Below, piece after piece: positions 33,064-42,837 of a stretch of 64,000 bases of DNA. Source of the stretch: an uncultured Sulfitobacter sp. (lineage in GTDB: Bacteria > Pseudomonadota > Alphaproteobacteria > Rhodobacterales > Rhodobacteraceae); assembly GCF_947502895.1 (NCBI RefSeq), contig NZ_CANNBM010000001.1, positions 806,001-870,000 of the forward strand. Reading direction: 5' to 3'. A model generated the notes under the pieces. It did no database searches and was not told the DNA's origin. It worked only from the letters and a program-made list of their open reading frames with translations. Positions within the stretch are counted from its first letter, which is position 1. Each line of letters starts with the position of its first letter. Both the position numbers and the translations under genes were made by a program.

Positions 33064-34590
33064 ATGAAGGTGCGGCGCATGCAGCCGGCCCGTTTCGGGC
33101 TATTCATTCTTGCGGCTATTTGGCTGTTCGTTCTCGTACCGGTTAGTGCGATGGCAGCACCCTATGCGGCCTATGTCATCGATGCGCGGACGGGCAAAGT
33201 GCTGCACGCCCGCAACGCGGAAACGCGACTGCACCCTGCGTCCCTGACCAAGATGATGACCCTTTACATCGCCTTCCAAGCGATCGAGCGGGGCGAAATC
33301 TCGCTGGATACCAAAGTACGTATTTCCAAGAACGCCGCCGCCGAGCCGCCAAGCAAGCTTGGCCTCAAGACTGGTCAGCGCATTGCGCTGCGGTATCTGA
33401 TCCGTGCAGCTGCGATCAAATCCGCCAATGATGCGGCAACGGCAATTGGCGAGGCAATCTCGGGCTCGGAAGCGAAATTTGCCCGTCGGATGAACCGCAC
33501 CGCAAAGCAGCTGGGCATGACGCGCACTACATTCAAAAACGCCCACGGTCTGACCGAAGCGGGACACCAGTCAACCGCTCGCGACATGACAGTAATGGGG
33601 CGCCACCTGCTTTATGACTTCCCACAGTACTACAACCTGTTTTCGCGCATTACTGCCGACGCGGGCGTGCGAAAGGTCAATCACACCAACCGCCGCTTTC
33701 TGAATGCATACAAAGGCGCGGACGGAATCAAGACCGGCTATACCCGTGCAGCGGGCTTTAACCTCACCGCCTCTGCCGAGCGAGGGAACGAGCGGATCAT
33801 CGTGACGGTTTTTGGCGGCAAGTCCACAACATCGCGCAATGCAAAAGTGGCCGAGCTGATGGACCTCGGGTTCCGCCGTGCGCCATCACGCGCACCGCTA
33901 CGCAAACCCAAAGCGCCCGAATATATTGCCCAGGCCTCCCCCGAAGCAGCCGCGCCACAGAGCAAGCCTGCCCCAGGCGCCAAAGGCAAAACAATCCGCC
34001 TGATCCGCGCGGTCAGCACCTCGAAACGGCCTCAACTACGGCCCGGATCGACTGCGCCCGTTGTGGTTGCTGCTGCCCCGATCGAAGACGGCATCAGCGA
34101 CGTACTTAGCAGCGCGATCACCGCAGCCGTAGCTCAAGCCGTCGAAACCACCGCTCCTGCAGAAACACCAACAGCATTGGCACCCAAACCCCAGCCTGCG
34201 GCCAAACCTGTCGAAAACGTGGTACTCGCGGCGGCTACGGCATCAATCCGTCCTACCCTGCGTCCCAAAGGGCTGGTCGTGATCGACGCGCAACCCAAAG
34301 CGAAAAAAGCCAAAGCCCCACAAGAAGTCGTCACACGCGTTTCGACCTCTGGCGGGCAGCATTGGGGTGTGAATGTGGGACGGTACGGCAGCCGCTATGC
34401 AGCGGAGAAGGTGTTGATCAAAACTGCACTGGCTGAAATGGCCACGCTTAATGGCTCACTGCGCAAGGTAATCCGAAAACCCCAAGGGTTTGATGCTAAC
34501 TTCCTTGGAATGACACGAGAGACAGCGGACCTTGCATGCCGCAGGTTGAAGGCCCGCAACGTGAGCTGTTTTATGATCGGACCGGGCTAA
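33064..34590 (+). CDS. D-alanyl-D-alanine carboxypeptidase with SPOR domain
   Basis: A 508-residue penicillin-binding protein (DacA/PBP5 type) with a signal peptide (1-31, ending AMA). Active-site motifs: SLTK (Ser60-Lys63), SAN (about 130) and KTG (GIKTGYT, about 225). After the peptidase domain comes a long alanine/proline-rich linker (about 285-430), then a C-terminal SPOR domain (435-508, HWGVNVGRYGSRYAAEKVL) that binds denuded glycan at the septum. It trims stem peptides, probably at the division site. Confidence 0.93.
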   Translation: MKVRRMQPARFGLFILAAIWLFVLVPVSAMAAPYAAYVIDARTGKVLHARNAETRLHPASLTKMMTLYIAFQAIERGEISLDTKVRISKNAAAEPPSKLGLKTGQRIALRYLIRAAAIKSANDAATAIGEAISGSEAKFARRMNRTAKQLGMTRTTFKNAHGLTEAGHQSTARDMTVMGRHLLYDFPQYYNLFSRITADAGVRKVNHTNRRFLNAYKGADGIKTGYTRAAGFNLTASAERGNERIIVTVFGGKSTTSRNAKVAELMDLGFRRAPSRAPLRKPKAPEYIAQASPEAAAPQSKPAPGAKGKTIRLIRAVSTSKRPQLRPGSTAPVVVAAAPIEDGISDVLSSAITAAVAQAVETTAPAETPTALAPKPQPAAKPVENVVLAAATASIRPTLRPKGLVVIDAQPKAKKAKAPQEVVTRVSTSGGQHWGVNVGRYGSRYAAEKVLIKTALAEMATLNGSLRKVIRKPQGFDANFLGMTRETADLACRRLKARNVSCFMIGPG

Positions 34591-34604
34591 ACAGCCCGCA
34601 TGCA

Positions 34605-35480
34605 CTAAGGGTTTCGCCCTTCGCGCTTTAGCCATGTGACAAAGGCCTTGAGTGGCGGGCGCATAACCCCTTTGCGTGTTACGATGTGATAGCCTGTGCG
34701 GCCGCCTTTTTCCTCATGCAGCACACGCAGGCGCCCCGCCTCTATATCGCGCTGAACAAAGCGGCGCACAGTCACCGCTATCCCCTGCCCGTCGCGCGCA
34801 CCATCCACCAATAGGTTTCCCGGCACCCGCAACATGCCAGCTGCGCGGCGGGTAACACCGTGTTTCTCCAGCCAGCTGGTCGATTCTGAATTGCCAAATT
34901 CCTCCATCCACGGAAATTGCGCGAGAGCATCCAGATCAGTGTAAGGCGCATCGCCCACCAGCGCAGGCGCGCCAACAACGACCATCGTGCTTTCCCATAG
35001 CAGCGTATCGTCCAGATCAGGCCAATTGCCTGTGCCAAACCTAATGGCCAGATCAATGCCATCAGGGCCCAAACTGACCACCTCGGGCGTGGGATCAATC
35101 ATCAGATCAATCTGGGGATGGGCCGCACGAAAGCCTGCAAGACGCGGCATCAACCAAGAGGCTGCAAACGTTGGCGTGACCGAGATGTGCAAAGGCCGCG
35201 CATCGCGCGCACCCGTTAGCGCCGCTACCCCTTCACCCATCAACGCAAAGCCACCGCGCAATGCGCGCGCCAGCTGCTCGCCCTCGGATGTAAGACGCAT
35301 GGCGCGGCCCGATCTATCAAGAAGCGACGCGTTCAAATGCGTCTCTAGCACCCTGAGCTGTTGACTGACCGCTGCATGCGATACCCCCAGCGCATCGCCG
35401 GCACCAATAACATTTCCTTTCTCTGCAAAGGCCGCAAAGGCCCGCAAAGCAGAGAGCGGCGGCAGACTTCGCCAGTCCAT
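34605..35480 (-). CDS. LysR-family regulator (GcvA-like)
   Basis: A 291-residue regulator. The start MDWRSLPPLSALRAFAAFAE and HTH with ALGVSHAAVSQQLRVLE put it in the GcvA/AmpR subgroup. The effector domain spans 90-290. It is divergent from the small gene and isochorismatase-like hydrolase, which are its likely targets, with 91 bp between. Confidence 0.9.
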   Translation of the reverse strand: MDWRSLPPLSALRAFAAFAEKGNVIGAGDALGVSHAAVSQQLRVLETHLNASLLDRSGRAMRLTSEGEQLARALRGGFALMGEGVAALTGARDARPLHISVTPTFAASWLMPRLAGFRAAHPQIDLMIDPTPEVVSLGPDGIDLAIRFGTGNWPDLDDTLLWESTMVVVGAPALVGDAPYTDLDALAQFPWMEEFGNSESTSWLEKHGVTRRAAGMLRVPGNLLVDGARDGQGIAVTVRRFVQRDIEAGRLRVLHEEKGGRTGYHIVTRKGVMRPPLKAFVTWLKREGRNP

Positions 35481-35571
35481 ATGTTATCCTTACTTACATG
35501 TCGTCAATATGCATGACTCGCATCCTAACTCCTCTCGGTCAAGTATCAGAGCACACAAGAGGAGACAGACC

Positions 35572-35718
35572 ATGATCAATATTTACGCCCATACCTTTAT
35601 GACAGCCACCCGCACCGGAGAAATTTGCGTGACCGATGTTCCTTCGGTGCCTGAAAACAAACGCCACCGCTGGTTCAAACGCCGCAAGACCCGCTGCATT
35701 GACCCAACAAAACTGTAA
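35572..35718 (+). CDS. 48-residue small protein
   Basis: MINIYAHTFMTATRTGEICV... ending in a basic tail (HRWFKRRKTRC). An excellent ribosome-binding site (AGAGGAG, 8 nt upstream) supports translation. The stop is 11 bp before the isochorismatase-like gene. The product is mostly polar with a basic C-terminus; not recognised. Confidence 0.6.
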   Translation: MINIYAHTFMTATRTGEICVTDVPSVPENKRHRWFKRRKTRCIDPTKL

Positions 35719-35729
35719 GGAAATCCAAC

Positions 35730-36251
35730 ATGACAAATGCCCTGATTCTCGTGGATATTCAAAACGATTATTTCACCGGCGGTCTGTGGCCGGTGGAAGA
35801 TATGGACAAAGTCGCGACAGCTGCGGCCAAGGTGCTTGCTGATGCACGGGCTGCGGGTAGCCATATCATCCATATCCGCCATGAGGCACTCTCGGCTACT
35901 GCGCCCTTCTTTCGACCAGCGACCGAAGGCGCGGAGATCCATCAAAGCGTAGCACCAAAAACAGATGAGCAGGTGATCCTGAAACACAGGCCCAACAGCT
36001 TTCACGAGACGGAACTGCACGCGCACTTAACAGCACATGACGTTACCCACCTCACGGTGATCGGCGCAATGAGCCAGATGTGCATAGATGCCACCGTCCG
36101 TGCGGCCCGTGATCTGGGCTATGATGTAACGGTGGTAGCCGAGGCTTGCGGCGCCAAATCAGCCAGCTTTGGCGGGCAAAAACTGACGGCCGCACAGGTG
36201 CAAGCAGCGTTCATGTCAGGTCTGGCGCAAGCCTATGCGACAGTAATCTAG
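35730..36251 (+). CDS. cysteine hydrolase, isochorismatase family
   Basis: A 173-residue enzyme with the catalytic triad: Asp9 (LILVDIQNDY), Lys85 (VILKHRPNSF) and Cys118 (IGAMSQMCIDATVRAA). The family includes nicotinamidases and isochorismatases; the short form here and the SQMCID loop do not settle the substrate. It is downstream of a small gene and divergent from a LysR regulator. Confidence 0.9.
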   Translation: MTNALILVDIQNDYFTGGLWPVEDMDKVATAAAKVLADARAAGSHIIHIRHEALSATAPFFRPATEGAEIHQSVAPKTDEQVILKHRPNSFHETELHAHLTAHDVTHLTVIGAMSQMCIDATVRAARDLGYDVTVVAEACGAKSASFGGQKLTAAQVQAAFMSGLAQAYATVI

Positions 36252-37828
36252 GTCGCGGCCTGCAACAGTGTGCGCGTGTATTCAGTCTGCGGATTATCAT
36301 ACAGCGCATTAACATCGCCGTATTCGACCACATCGCCCCGTTTCATCACCATCACGCGGTGCGACATCGCGCGCACGACCCGTAAATCATGGCTGATAAA
36401 CAGATAAGCCAGTCCGTACTTGACCTGCAATGCGCGCAGCAGATCAACGATCTGTACCTGCACGGTCATATCCAACGCACTTGTGGGTTCATCCAGAACC
36501 AGCAGGCGCGGGCGCAAAACCATTGCACGGGCAATGGCAATACGCTGGCGCTGCCCGCCAGAAAACTCGTGCGGGTAGCGGTCCATTGTGGCTGGGTCCA
36601 GACCCACCTCTACCATCACGTCATGTACCAACTCGCGCTTGTCGCGCGTCGGATCAACATTATGAATCGTCAAACCCTCAGCGATAATCTGCATGCAGGT
36701 CATGCGCGGGGACAGGCTGCCAAAGGGATCCTGAAACACAATCTGCATGTCCTTGCGCAAACGCCGCAGTTCCTTGGTGGACCATTTGCGCACGTCATTG
36801 CCCATGAAACGGATTCCCCCTTCGGAGGCGATAAGGCGCATGATCGCGAGGGCCAGCGTAGTCTTGCCTGATCCGCTCTCTCCGACGATGCCAATCGTTT
36901 CGCCCGCGCGCACGCTCAGGCTGGCATCGTTGACAGCCTTTACATGCCCCACAGTTCGGCGCAGCAAACCCTGCTGAATGGGAAACCAGATTTTTAAATT
37001 CTCGGTCTCTGCAATGGTTTCGGCATCCTCTGCCACAGGCGCAGGGCTACCGGTAGGCTCCGCACCCAACAGTTTCTGCGTGTAAGGATGCTGTGGATTG
37101 TCAAAGATTTCGGTGGTCGGGCCTTGCTCCACAATCTCGCCATGCTGCATCACGCAAACCCGATCAGCGATGCGACGCACTACACCTAAATCGTGGGTAA
37201 TAAACAGAAGGCCCATGCCTTCACTGTCTTTCAGATCTTTCAGCAAATCGAGGATCTGCGCCTGAATGGTCACGTCCAGCGCGGTGGTCGGTTCATCCGC
37301 AATCAGCACGTCAGGTTTGTTCGCTAGGGCCATCGCGATCATCACACGCTGGCGCTGGCCACCAGACAATTGGTGTGGATATGCCCCCATGCGGCTTTCA
37401 GCATCGTTGATACCGACCTTTTCCAGCAATTCCAGAATACGTTGTCGCAGCGCGTCACCAGTCAGCCCCTGATGCAATGTCAGCGATTCTGCCAGCTGTT
37501 TGTCAATCGTGTGCAGCGGATTGAGCGACGTCATCGGTTCTTGAAAGATAAAGCTGATGTCGTTGCCACGTACTTTGCGCAACAGCGCATCATTTGCGCC
37601 GATCATCTGCTGTCCCTCGTAGGTGACGGACCCTTCTACAAAAGCTGTCTCACCCAGCAGGCTCACCGTGCTGAGCGCCGATACCGATTTACCCGACCCG
37701 CTCTCTCCCACCAGCGCGACAGTCTCACCCCGCTCTAAATGAAACGAAATGCCCTTAACCGCAGGGGTTAGTGCGCCATCCTGACGGAAGGACACGCGAA
37801 GGTCTTTTACATCCAGAAGAGGCGTCAT
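36248..37828 (-). CDS. yejF: ABC transporter ATPase, YejF (two ATPase domains)
   Basis: A 526-residue protein with two complete ATPase domains. Each has a Walker A (GESGSGKS near 42, GESGSGKT near 318), a signature (LSGGQRQRV; FSGGQRQRI) and Walker B with LIADEPTTALD and LVLDEPTSALD. It corresponds to an OppD-OppF fusion and powers the YejABE importer for peptides, including microcin C. It ends the yejABEF operon and overlaps yejE by 1 bp. Confidence 0.95.
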   Translation of the reverse strand: MTPLLDVKDLRVSFRQDGALTPAVKGISFHLERGETVALVGESGSGKSVSALSTVSLLGETAFVEGSVTYEGQQMIGANDALLRKVRGNDISFIFQEPMTSLNPLHTIDKQLAESLTLHQGLTGDALRQRILELLEKVGINDAESRMGAYPHQLSGGQRQRVMIAMALANKPDVLIADEPTTALDVTIQAQILDLLKDLKDSEGMGLLFITHDLGVVRRIADRVCVMQHGEIVEQGPTTEIFDNPQHPYTQKLLGAEPTGSPAPVAEDAETIAETENLKIWFPIQQGLLRRTVGHVKAVNDASLSVRAGETIGIVGESGSGKTTLALAIMRLIASEGGIRFMGNDVRKWSTKELRRLRKDMQIVFQDPFGSLSPRMTCMQIIAEGLTIHNVDPTRDKRELVHDVMVEVGLDPATMDRYPHEFSGGQRQRIAIARAMVLRPRLLVLDEPTSALDMTVQVQIVDLLRALQVKYGLAYLFISHDLRVVRAMSHRVMVMKRGDVVEYGDVNALYDNPQTEYTRTLLQAAT

Positions 37829-38943
37829 CAGCTAAAGGTCTTTCTGGGATCGAACGCATCGCGGACCCCCTCAAAGATAAATACCAGCAGCGACAGCATG
37901 ATCGCAAAGGTGAAAAAAGCAGTAAAGGCGAGCCATGGTGCCTGTAGGTTCTGCTTGGCTTGCAAGGTCAACTCCCCCAGCGAAGGCGCCGAGGACGGCA
38001 GGCCAAAGCCCAGAAAATCAAGCACAGCCAGCGAGGAAATCGTGCCTGTGATCAGAAAGGGCAGCATTGTCAGCGTGGCAACCATTGCGTTGGGTAGCAT
38101 ATGGCGGAACATGATCGTCGTATTACTCACACCCAAGGCCCGCGCCGCGCGCACATACTCAAGGTTACGCGCGCGCAAAAACTCGGCCCGCACGACTCCC
38201 ACCAGTGCCGTCCAACTGAACAGCACCAACAAGAATACAAGAAGCCAGAAACTTCGCCCCAATATCGCGAACATGATAATAATAACGTAGAGCGACGGTG
38301 TAGACGTCCATATCTCGATCACCCGCTGGAAGATCAGATCAAGCCAGCCGCCAAAGAAGCCCTGCACAGCACCAGCTGCGATACCGATGATCGTACTCAG
38401 GCCCGTTACCAGCAAAGTGAAAACAATGCTCAGGCGGAAGCCATGGATAACCCGCGCCATTACATCCCGTTTGGTCCCGTCTGTGCCGAGCAGGTTCTCG
38501 CCATTAGGTGGCAGCGGGGCTGCACCTGGGCGGTCGACGGCAGTGTCATAGCTGAAAGGGATCGGCGGCCACAGCGCCCAACCCTGTTGAAAACCCTCGG
38601 TGGTACTGTCAAAAGTCCCGGCGTCAATTTTCTCAATGATGCCCTCAGGATCGTCGAAACAGTCCTCCAATCCCCCACTGGCGATCAGGCATTTGACCTC
38701 TGGATCACGGTAGGCCGCCTCGGTCTCGAAATCGCCGCCGAATGCGGTTTCAGGATAGAAACTAAAGACCGGCGTGTACATTTCCCCGCGATAGTTCACG
38801 AGGATCGGTTTGTCGTTGGCCAGAAACTCGGCAAACAAAGACAAGGTGAAGACGATCGAAAACACCCATAGCGACCAGTAAGCACGCCTGTTGCGCGTGA
38901 AATTACGCCAGCGGCGTTGATTGAGCGGAGACAGTGCCATCAA
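37828..38943 (-). CDS. yejE: ABC transporter permease YejE
   Basis: A 371-residue permease. The family has a long periplasmic loop after the first membrane segment (about 45-165), then five segments with the EAA-type loop ARALGVSNTTIMFRHMLPN (about 270-290). It pairs with YejB. It overlaps yejB by 4 bp and yejF by 1 bp. Confidence 0.95.
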   Translation of the reverse strand: MMALSPLNQRRWRNFTRNRRAYWSLWVFSIVFTLSLFAEFLANDKPILVNYRGEMYTPVFSFYPETAFGGDFETEAAYRDPEVKCLIASGGLEDCFDDPEGIIEKIDAGTFDSTTEGFQQGWALWPPIPFSYDTAVDRPGAAPLPPNGENLLGTDGTKRDVMARVIHGFRLSIVFTLLVTGLSTIIGIAAGAVQGFFGGWLDLIFQRVIEIWTSTPSLYVIIIMFAILGRSFWLLVFLLVLFSWTALVGVVRAEFLRARNLEYVRAARALGVSNTTIMFRHMLPNAMVATLTMLPFLITGTISSLAVLDFLGFGLPSSAPSLGELTLQAKQNLQAPWLAFTAFFTFAIMLSLLVFIFEGVRDAFDPRKTFS

Positions 38944-40094
38944 CCTTCTCTCTTCTCGAAATCAATGCGCGGATCAACCAGCACATACATCAGATCGGAA
39001 ATGATACCGACCACCAGACCGATCAGGCCAAAGATGAACAACGTGCCAAACACGATAGGATAATCCCGCGCGACGGCCGCCTCGAACCCCAAACGCCCCA
39101 GACCGTCGAGTGAAAAGATCGTCTCGATGATCAGGCTGGAGCCAAAAAAGACGCCGATAAAGACAGCTGGAAACCCTGCAATTACGATCAACATCGCATT
39201 GCGGAACACGTGGCCGTAAAGGACCTTGCTCTCGGAAAGGCCCTTGGCACGGGCCGTCATGACATAGTGTTTTTTGATCTCGTCGAGAAAGCTGTTTTTG
39301 GTCAGCAACGTCAGCGTCGCAAACGCAGAGATGGTTGAGGCAAGCACAGGCAGGGTGATGTGCCAGAAATAGTCCTTTACCTTGCCCCACGCGCTCAGCT
39401 CGTCAAAGTTGTCTGATGTCAGGCCACGCAGCGGAAAAAGCTCATAACAGGTGGGGTTGTAGGCTGCGCCATTCTCCCAGATATCCGCGAGACCGGGAAT
39501 ACGAAAACAGTTGGCAGGCACAAAAAGCACCAGCAGCAAGATAGCAAACAGAAAACCAGGGATCGCATATGCCGCGATGATCGCACCCGAGGTCCACGTA
39601 TCGAACCGCGATCCATCGCGCACGGCCTTCTTGATCCCCAGCGGGATGGATATCAGATATGCGATCAACGTAGACCAAAGCCCCAGCGTGATCGACACGG
39701 GCAATTTTTCCTTAATCAGATCTATGACCGAGATAGACCTGAAGTAACTATCGCCGAAATCGAACTGCATATAATTCCAGAGCATATTGAAAAACCGCTG
39801 AACAGGCGGCTTGTCAAATCCGAATTCTTTTTCCAGTTCTTCAATAAACTCGGGCGGTAGACCGCGCGCACCGACATAATCACTGTCAGAACCTCGCTGA
39901 AACTCGGTCCCGCCACCGCCATCATTGCCGCCGCCCGCAAACCCGCCAAAGACGTCGCCACCGCCTTGGATGCGCGCAATCGCTTGTTCGACAGGACCAC
40001 CTGGCACAAATTGCACAAGTGTAAAGTTGACCAACATAATCCCGAACAGGGTGACGGGGATCAGCAAAAACCTTCGCAGAATATACGCGCCCAT
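38940..40094 (-). CDS. yejB: ABC transporter permease YejB
   Basis: A 384-residue permease starting MGAYILRRFLLIPVTLFGI, typical of the OppB group. The long loop (60-130) contains a glycine-rich stretch (GGDVFGGFAGGGNDGGGG) that is unusual. The EAA loop is ARAKGLSESKVLYGHVFRNAM (quoted across positions 290-310). It follows yejA by 6 bp. Confidence 0.95.
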   Translation of the reverse strand: MGAYILRRFLLIPVTLFGIMLVNFTLVQFVPGGPVEQAIARIQGGGDVFGGFAGGGNDGGGGTEFQRGSDSDYVGARGLPPEFIEELEKEFGFDKPPVQRFFNMLWNYMQFDFGDSYFRSISVIDLIKEKLPVSITLGLWSTLIAYLISIPLGIKKAVRDGSRFDTWTSGAIIAAYAIPGFLFAILLLVLFVPANCFRIPGLADIWENGAAYNPTCYELFPLRGLTSDNFDELSAWGKVKDYFWHITLPVLASTISAFATLTLLTKNSFLDEIKKHYVMTARAKGLSESKVLYGHVFRNAMLIVIAGFPAVFIGVFFGSSLIIETIFSLDGLGRLGFEAAVARDYPIVFGTLFIFGLIGLVVGIISDLMYVLVDPRIDFEKREG

Positions 40095-40100
40095 GAATGG

Positions 40101-42032
40101 CTACCTCAGCACACCAGCATCGCGCAGTTTTTGCGCTTTTTCGGCGTTGTACCACCAGAAATCGAGATGTCCCAGTGCATAGGCAGGCATGTTTTCGGGA
40201 TGTTCGTACATATCGTAATAGGACACCCAAAAGCTGTCGTTATACCATACAGGGATCATAAACAGCTCGTACCGCAGGGCGCGATCCAGCGCCATGATCG
40301 CTGTATCTTCTGCCTCTGATGTTTCGGAATTGAGTGAAGCGTCAATAATCGCATCCACCAGCGGGCTTGCCAGACCAGCAGGGTTGAACAGCGAAAACGC
40401 CGCCGAGTCCGAACCGTAGTATTGCAGCAAACCAGTGCCAGAGCCGAGGATCGGGGCGTATTGATCAAACAACAGATCATAATCACGATCACGTTCGCGG
40501 GCGGTATATTGAGAACCGTCGACTTTTTCCAACGTTGCATCGATTCCGATTGCGCCAAGATTGCTTACAAAGTTCTCTATAACTGCCGAGAGTGTCGGGC
40601 CACTTGAGGAGTTGAACAAAAAGTTGATTTTAAGCAAATCACCCGCGGCATTGCGGCGCTTTCCGTCAACCACGGTCCACCCTGCGGCGTCCAACAAATC
40701 ACTTGCTGCCCGGCGATTGGTGCGATCCAGCAGGCGCGTTGCCCGTGAAGTATGCGGCACAACCGCGTCTTGGGTCAGCAGCTCGTCAGGAACAACATCG
40801 CCCAACGACTTTAGCAGAGCAAGCTCGGCGCCCTCAGGCTTGCCGACCGCCATCAACGGTGTGTCTTGACTGAAAGACACCCGCTGCTTGAACAGACCGT
40901 ATTGCAAGCTCTCATTTGTCCATTCAAAGTTGAACATCTGCGCAATGGCCTGACGCACACGTTTGTCCTTTAGCACCTCGCTCCCCAGATTAAAGATGAT
41001 GCCGGTCGGGATAGGAGGCGCGCCGTCGGGCAGCTCCTTTTTGACAATATATCCGTTTTGAACTTTCGGAAAATCATAGTCTACAGCCCATTTTCGGGAG
41101 TCAGTTTCTTGGCGGAAAGTGTATAGACCCGTCTTAAACCCTTGGAATGATGCAGTATCATCCGTGATGATTTCCTGCCTGATACGGTCAAAGTTGTTGC
41201 GGCCTATATTAAAGGGCAGATCTTCGCCCCAGTAGTCCTCAACCCGCTCCAACACGATGGAACGGGTCAGATCTTCCGTAACTATCTTATACGGCCCAGA
41301 CCCGATTGGCAGGTTATCCCCGCGCCAGTCATCAGACATTTTCACGCCGGTTTTTTCAAACCACGCTTTTGACCAGATCGGTCCATTGCCTGCAGATGCA
41401 ATTAGACTGCGGCGCGGAATACCATCCGCAAAGGAGAATTTGACCGTATAGTCATCCAGTGCCTCAACGCCAATCACGCGTTTGCGAATGTTATCTGCAG
41501 CAGACTTCAAGCCACCGTCGAGGTAGAAATTATGCGAGAACACAACGTCATGCGCTGTAACGGGTGAGCCATCCGAGAACCTTGCGTTCTTGCGCATGTT
41601 GAAAATGACCCATGATTTGTCGGCCGGATACTCAAGCGTTTCGCACAGCAGGCAATAGTACTCTGCATAGACATCAGCAGGTGCGGCCACATAACTTGGT
41701 GCGCGGCCCAGCACGCCCTCATAATGCATAATCGAGAACAAACCCGCGCGCCCCTTGCCGTTGTAAGGGTTCATCGAATCAAGTGCGCTGGGGCGGGCTA
41801 CGGAAATTTCGCCACCCTTTGGCGCATCAGGATTGACGTAATCAAAATGCGGATAATCCGCAGGGTACTTCAGATCCCCGTAAAAAGAGTAGCCGTGGCT
41901 CTTGATGATCTCTTCGTGGTTCTCCGCTGTGGCTGCTCCTGCCCAGACGGCGCTTGCTGCGGCAAAAAGAACTGCGCCGCTTAGGCGGGTCAACTGTGGG
42001 CGGCGTATCCATTGCGGAAGACGAGACATCAT
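40101..42032 (-). CDS. yejA: periplasmic peptide-binding protein YejA
   Basis: A 643-residue SBP_bac_5 protein with a signal peptide (cleavage near ATA-ENHEE, about 37). It is longer than the orphan protein at 25113, as YejA proteins are. Motifs: NPDAPKGGEI near 70, KNARFSDGSPVTAHDVVFS and PIGSGPYKI. It captures oligopeptides for YejBEF. AGGAG lies 8 nt before the ATG. Confidence 0.94.
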   Translation of the reverse strand: MMSRLPQWIRRPQLTRLSGAVLFAAASAVWAGAATAENHEEIIKSHGYSFYGDLKYPADYPHFDYVNPDAPKGGEISVARPSALDSMNPYNGKGRAGLFSIMHYEGVLGRAPSYVAAPADVYAEYYCLLCETLEYPADKSWVIFNMRKNARFSDGSPVTAHDVVFSHNFYLDGGLKSAADNIRKRVIGVEALDDYTVKFSFADGIPRRSLIASAGNGPIWSKAWFEKTGVKMSDDWRGDNLPIGSGPYKIVTEDLTRSIVLERVEDYWGEDLPFNIGRNNFDRIRQEIITDDTASFQGFKTGLYTFRQETDSRKWAVDYDFPKVQNGYIVKKELPDGAPPIPTGIIFNLGSEVLKDKRVRQAIAQMFNFEWTNESLQYGLFKQRVSFSQDTPLMAVGKPEGAELALLKSLGDVVPDELLTQDAVVPHTSRATRLLDRTNRRAASDLLDAAGWTVVDGKRRNAAGDLLKINFLFNSSSGPTLSAVIENFVSNLGAIGIDATLEKVDGSQYTARERDRDYDLLFDQYAPILGSGTGLLQYYGSDSAAFSLFNPAGLASPLVDAIIDASLNSETSEAEDTAIMALDRALRYELFMIPVWYNDSFWVSYYDMYEHPENMPAYALGHLDFWWYNAEKAQKLRDAGVLR

Positions 42033-42152
42033 GGGCGGGCTCCTGATTACAAATCAAACGGGTATTCCAGACGAAAGATAGGCTAATCGCGGCGCGCGCC
42101 AAGTTACAAGTTGCAAACCTGTGATCTAACGGAAATCTGATGCCAAACACCA

Positions 42153-42178
42153 AAAAGGCCGCCCTGAGGCGACCTTTT
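42153..42178 (-). terminator. intrinsic terminator after the cytochrome c gene
   Basis: A 10-bp stem with one mismatch (AAAAGG-CGCC and GGCG-CCTTTT) and a 4-nt loop, followed by TTTTTGG on the minus strand, 30 bp after the cytochrome stop. Confidence 0.87.
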
Positions 42179-42207
42179 GTATTCTTCAGTCAAGCACAAC
42201 TGCACTA

Positions 42208-42708
42208 TCAGTCGTCGAGGCTGTCCAGATAGGCGATGACGTCTGCACGGTCCTGCGGTTTGCTAAGACCAGCAAAACCCATTGTCGTGCCTGGTGCCCA
42301 GCTGCTGGGGCGCTCAAGAAACGCGCTCAGGTTTTCAGGCGTCCAGACATCCGCCTGTGTCACCAAGTTGCCCGAATATTCAAAGCCGTTCGCTGCCGCA
42401 ATATCACGACCAACAACACCGTGCAGGTAAGGACCAACTGCATTCTCACCCGCTTCCACTTTGTGGCATGCGGTACATTTACGGAAGACCTTTGCACCGT
42501 CTTCAACAGAGGCCGAGGCCAGCAGCTCTTCGAACGGCACTTCTGGCTCGGGCTCGGCCGCTTCTGCGCCTTCAACTTCAATCACATAGGAAGCTTCACC
42601 GTGCAGGGACGCATGGTACAGCTCTTCGCCGCCCCATTTGCCCAGCAACAGCACCAGCCACGCACCAAGCACACCGGCAGCAACTTTCGTAAGGGTCATT
42701 GTATCCAT
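42208..42708 (-). CDS. membrane-anchored class I cytochrome c
   Basis: A 166-residue protein with an uncleaved N-terminal membrane anchor (6-25), an acidic linker (40-62) and one cytochrome c domain. Haem attachment is C78-T-A-C-H82 and the probable sixth ligand is Met143 (GTTMGFAG). It resembles CycM/cytochrome c552/cy, which carries electrons from the bc1 complex to cytochrome oxidase. It has its own promoter region and terminator. Confidence 0.92.
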   Translation of the reverse strand: MDTMTLTKVAAGVLGAWLVLLLGKWGGEELYHASLHGEASYVIEVEGAEAAEPEPEVPFEELLASASVEDGAKVFRKCTACHKVEAGENAVGPYLHGVVGRDIAAANGFEYSGNLVTQADVWTPENLSAFLERPSSWAPGTTMGFAGLSKPQDRADVIAYLDSLDD

Positions 42709-42837
42709 GGGTCAGTCCATCGCTATAATTTGTTCATTCGTTTGACGCGCTATCTATTGCTTTCCCTGCCTGCAAGCAAGATGTAGTTACCGCGACCAAA
42801 CGACCAAGTGTGAATGTTTTTACAAAGGACCGATGTG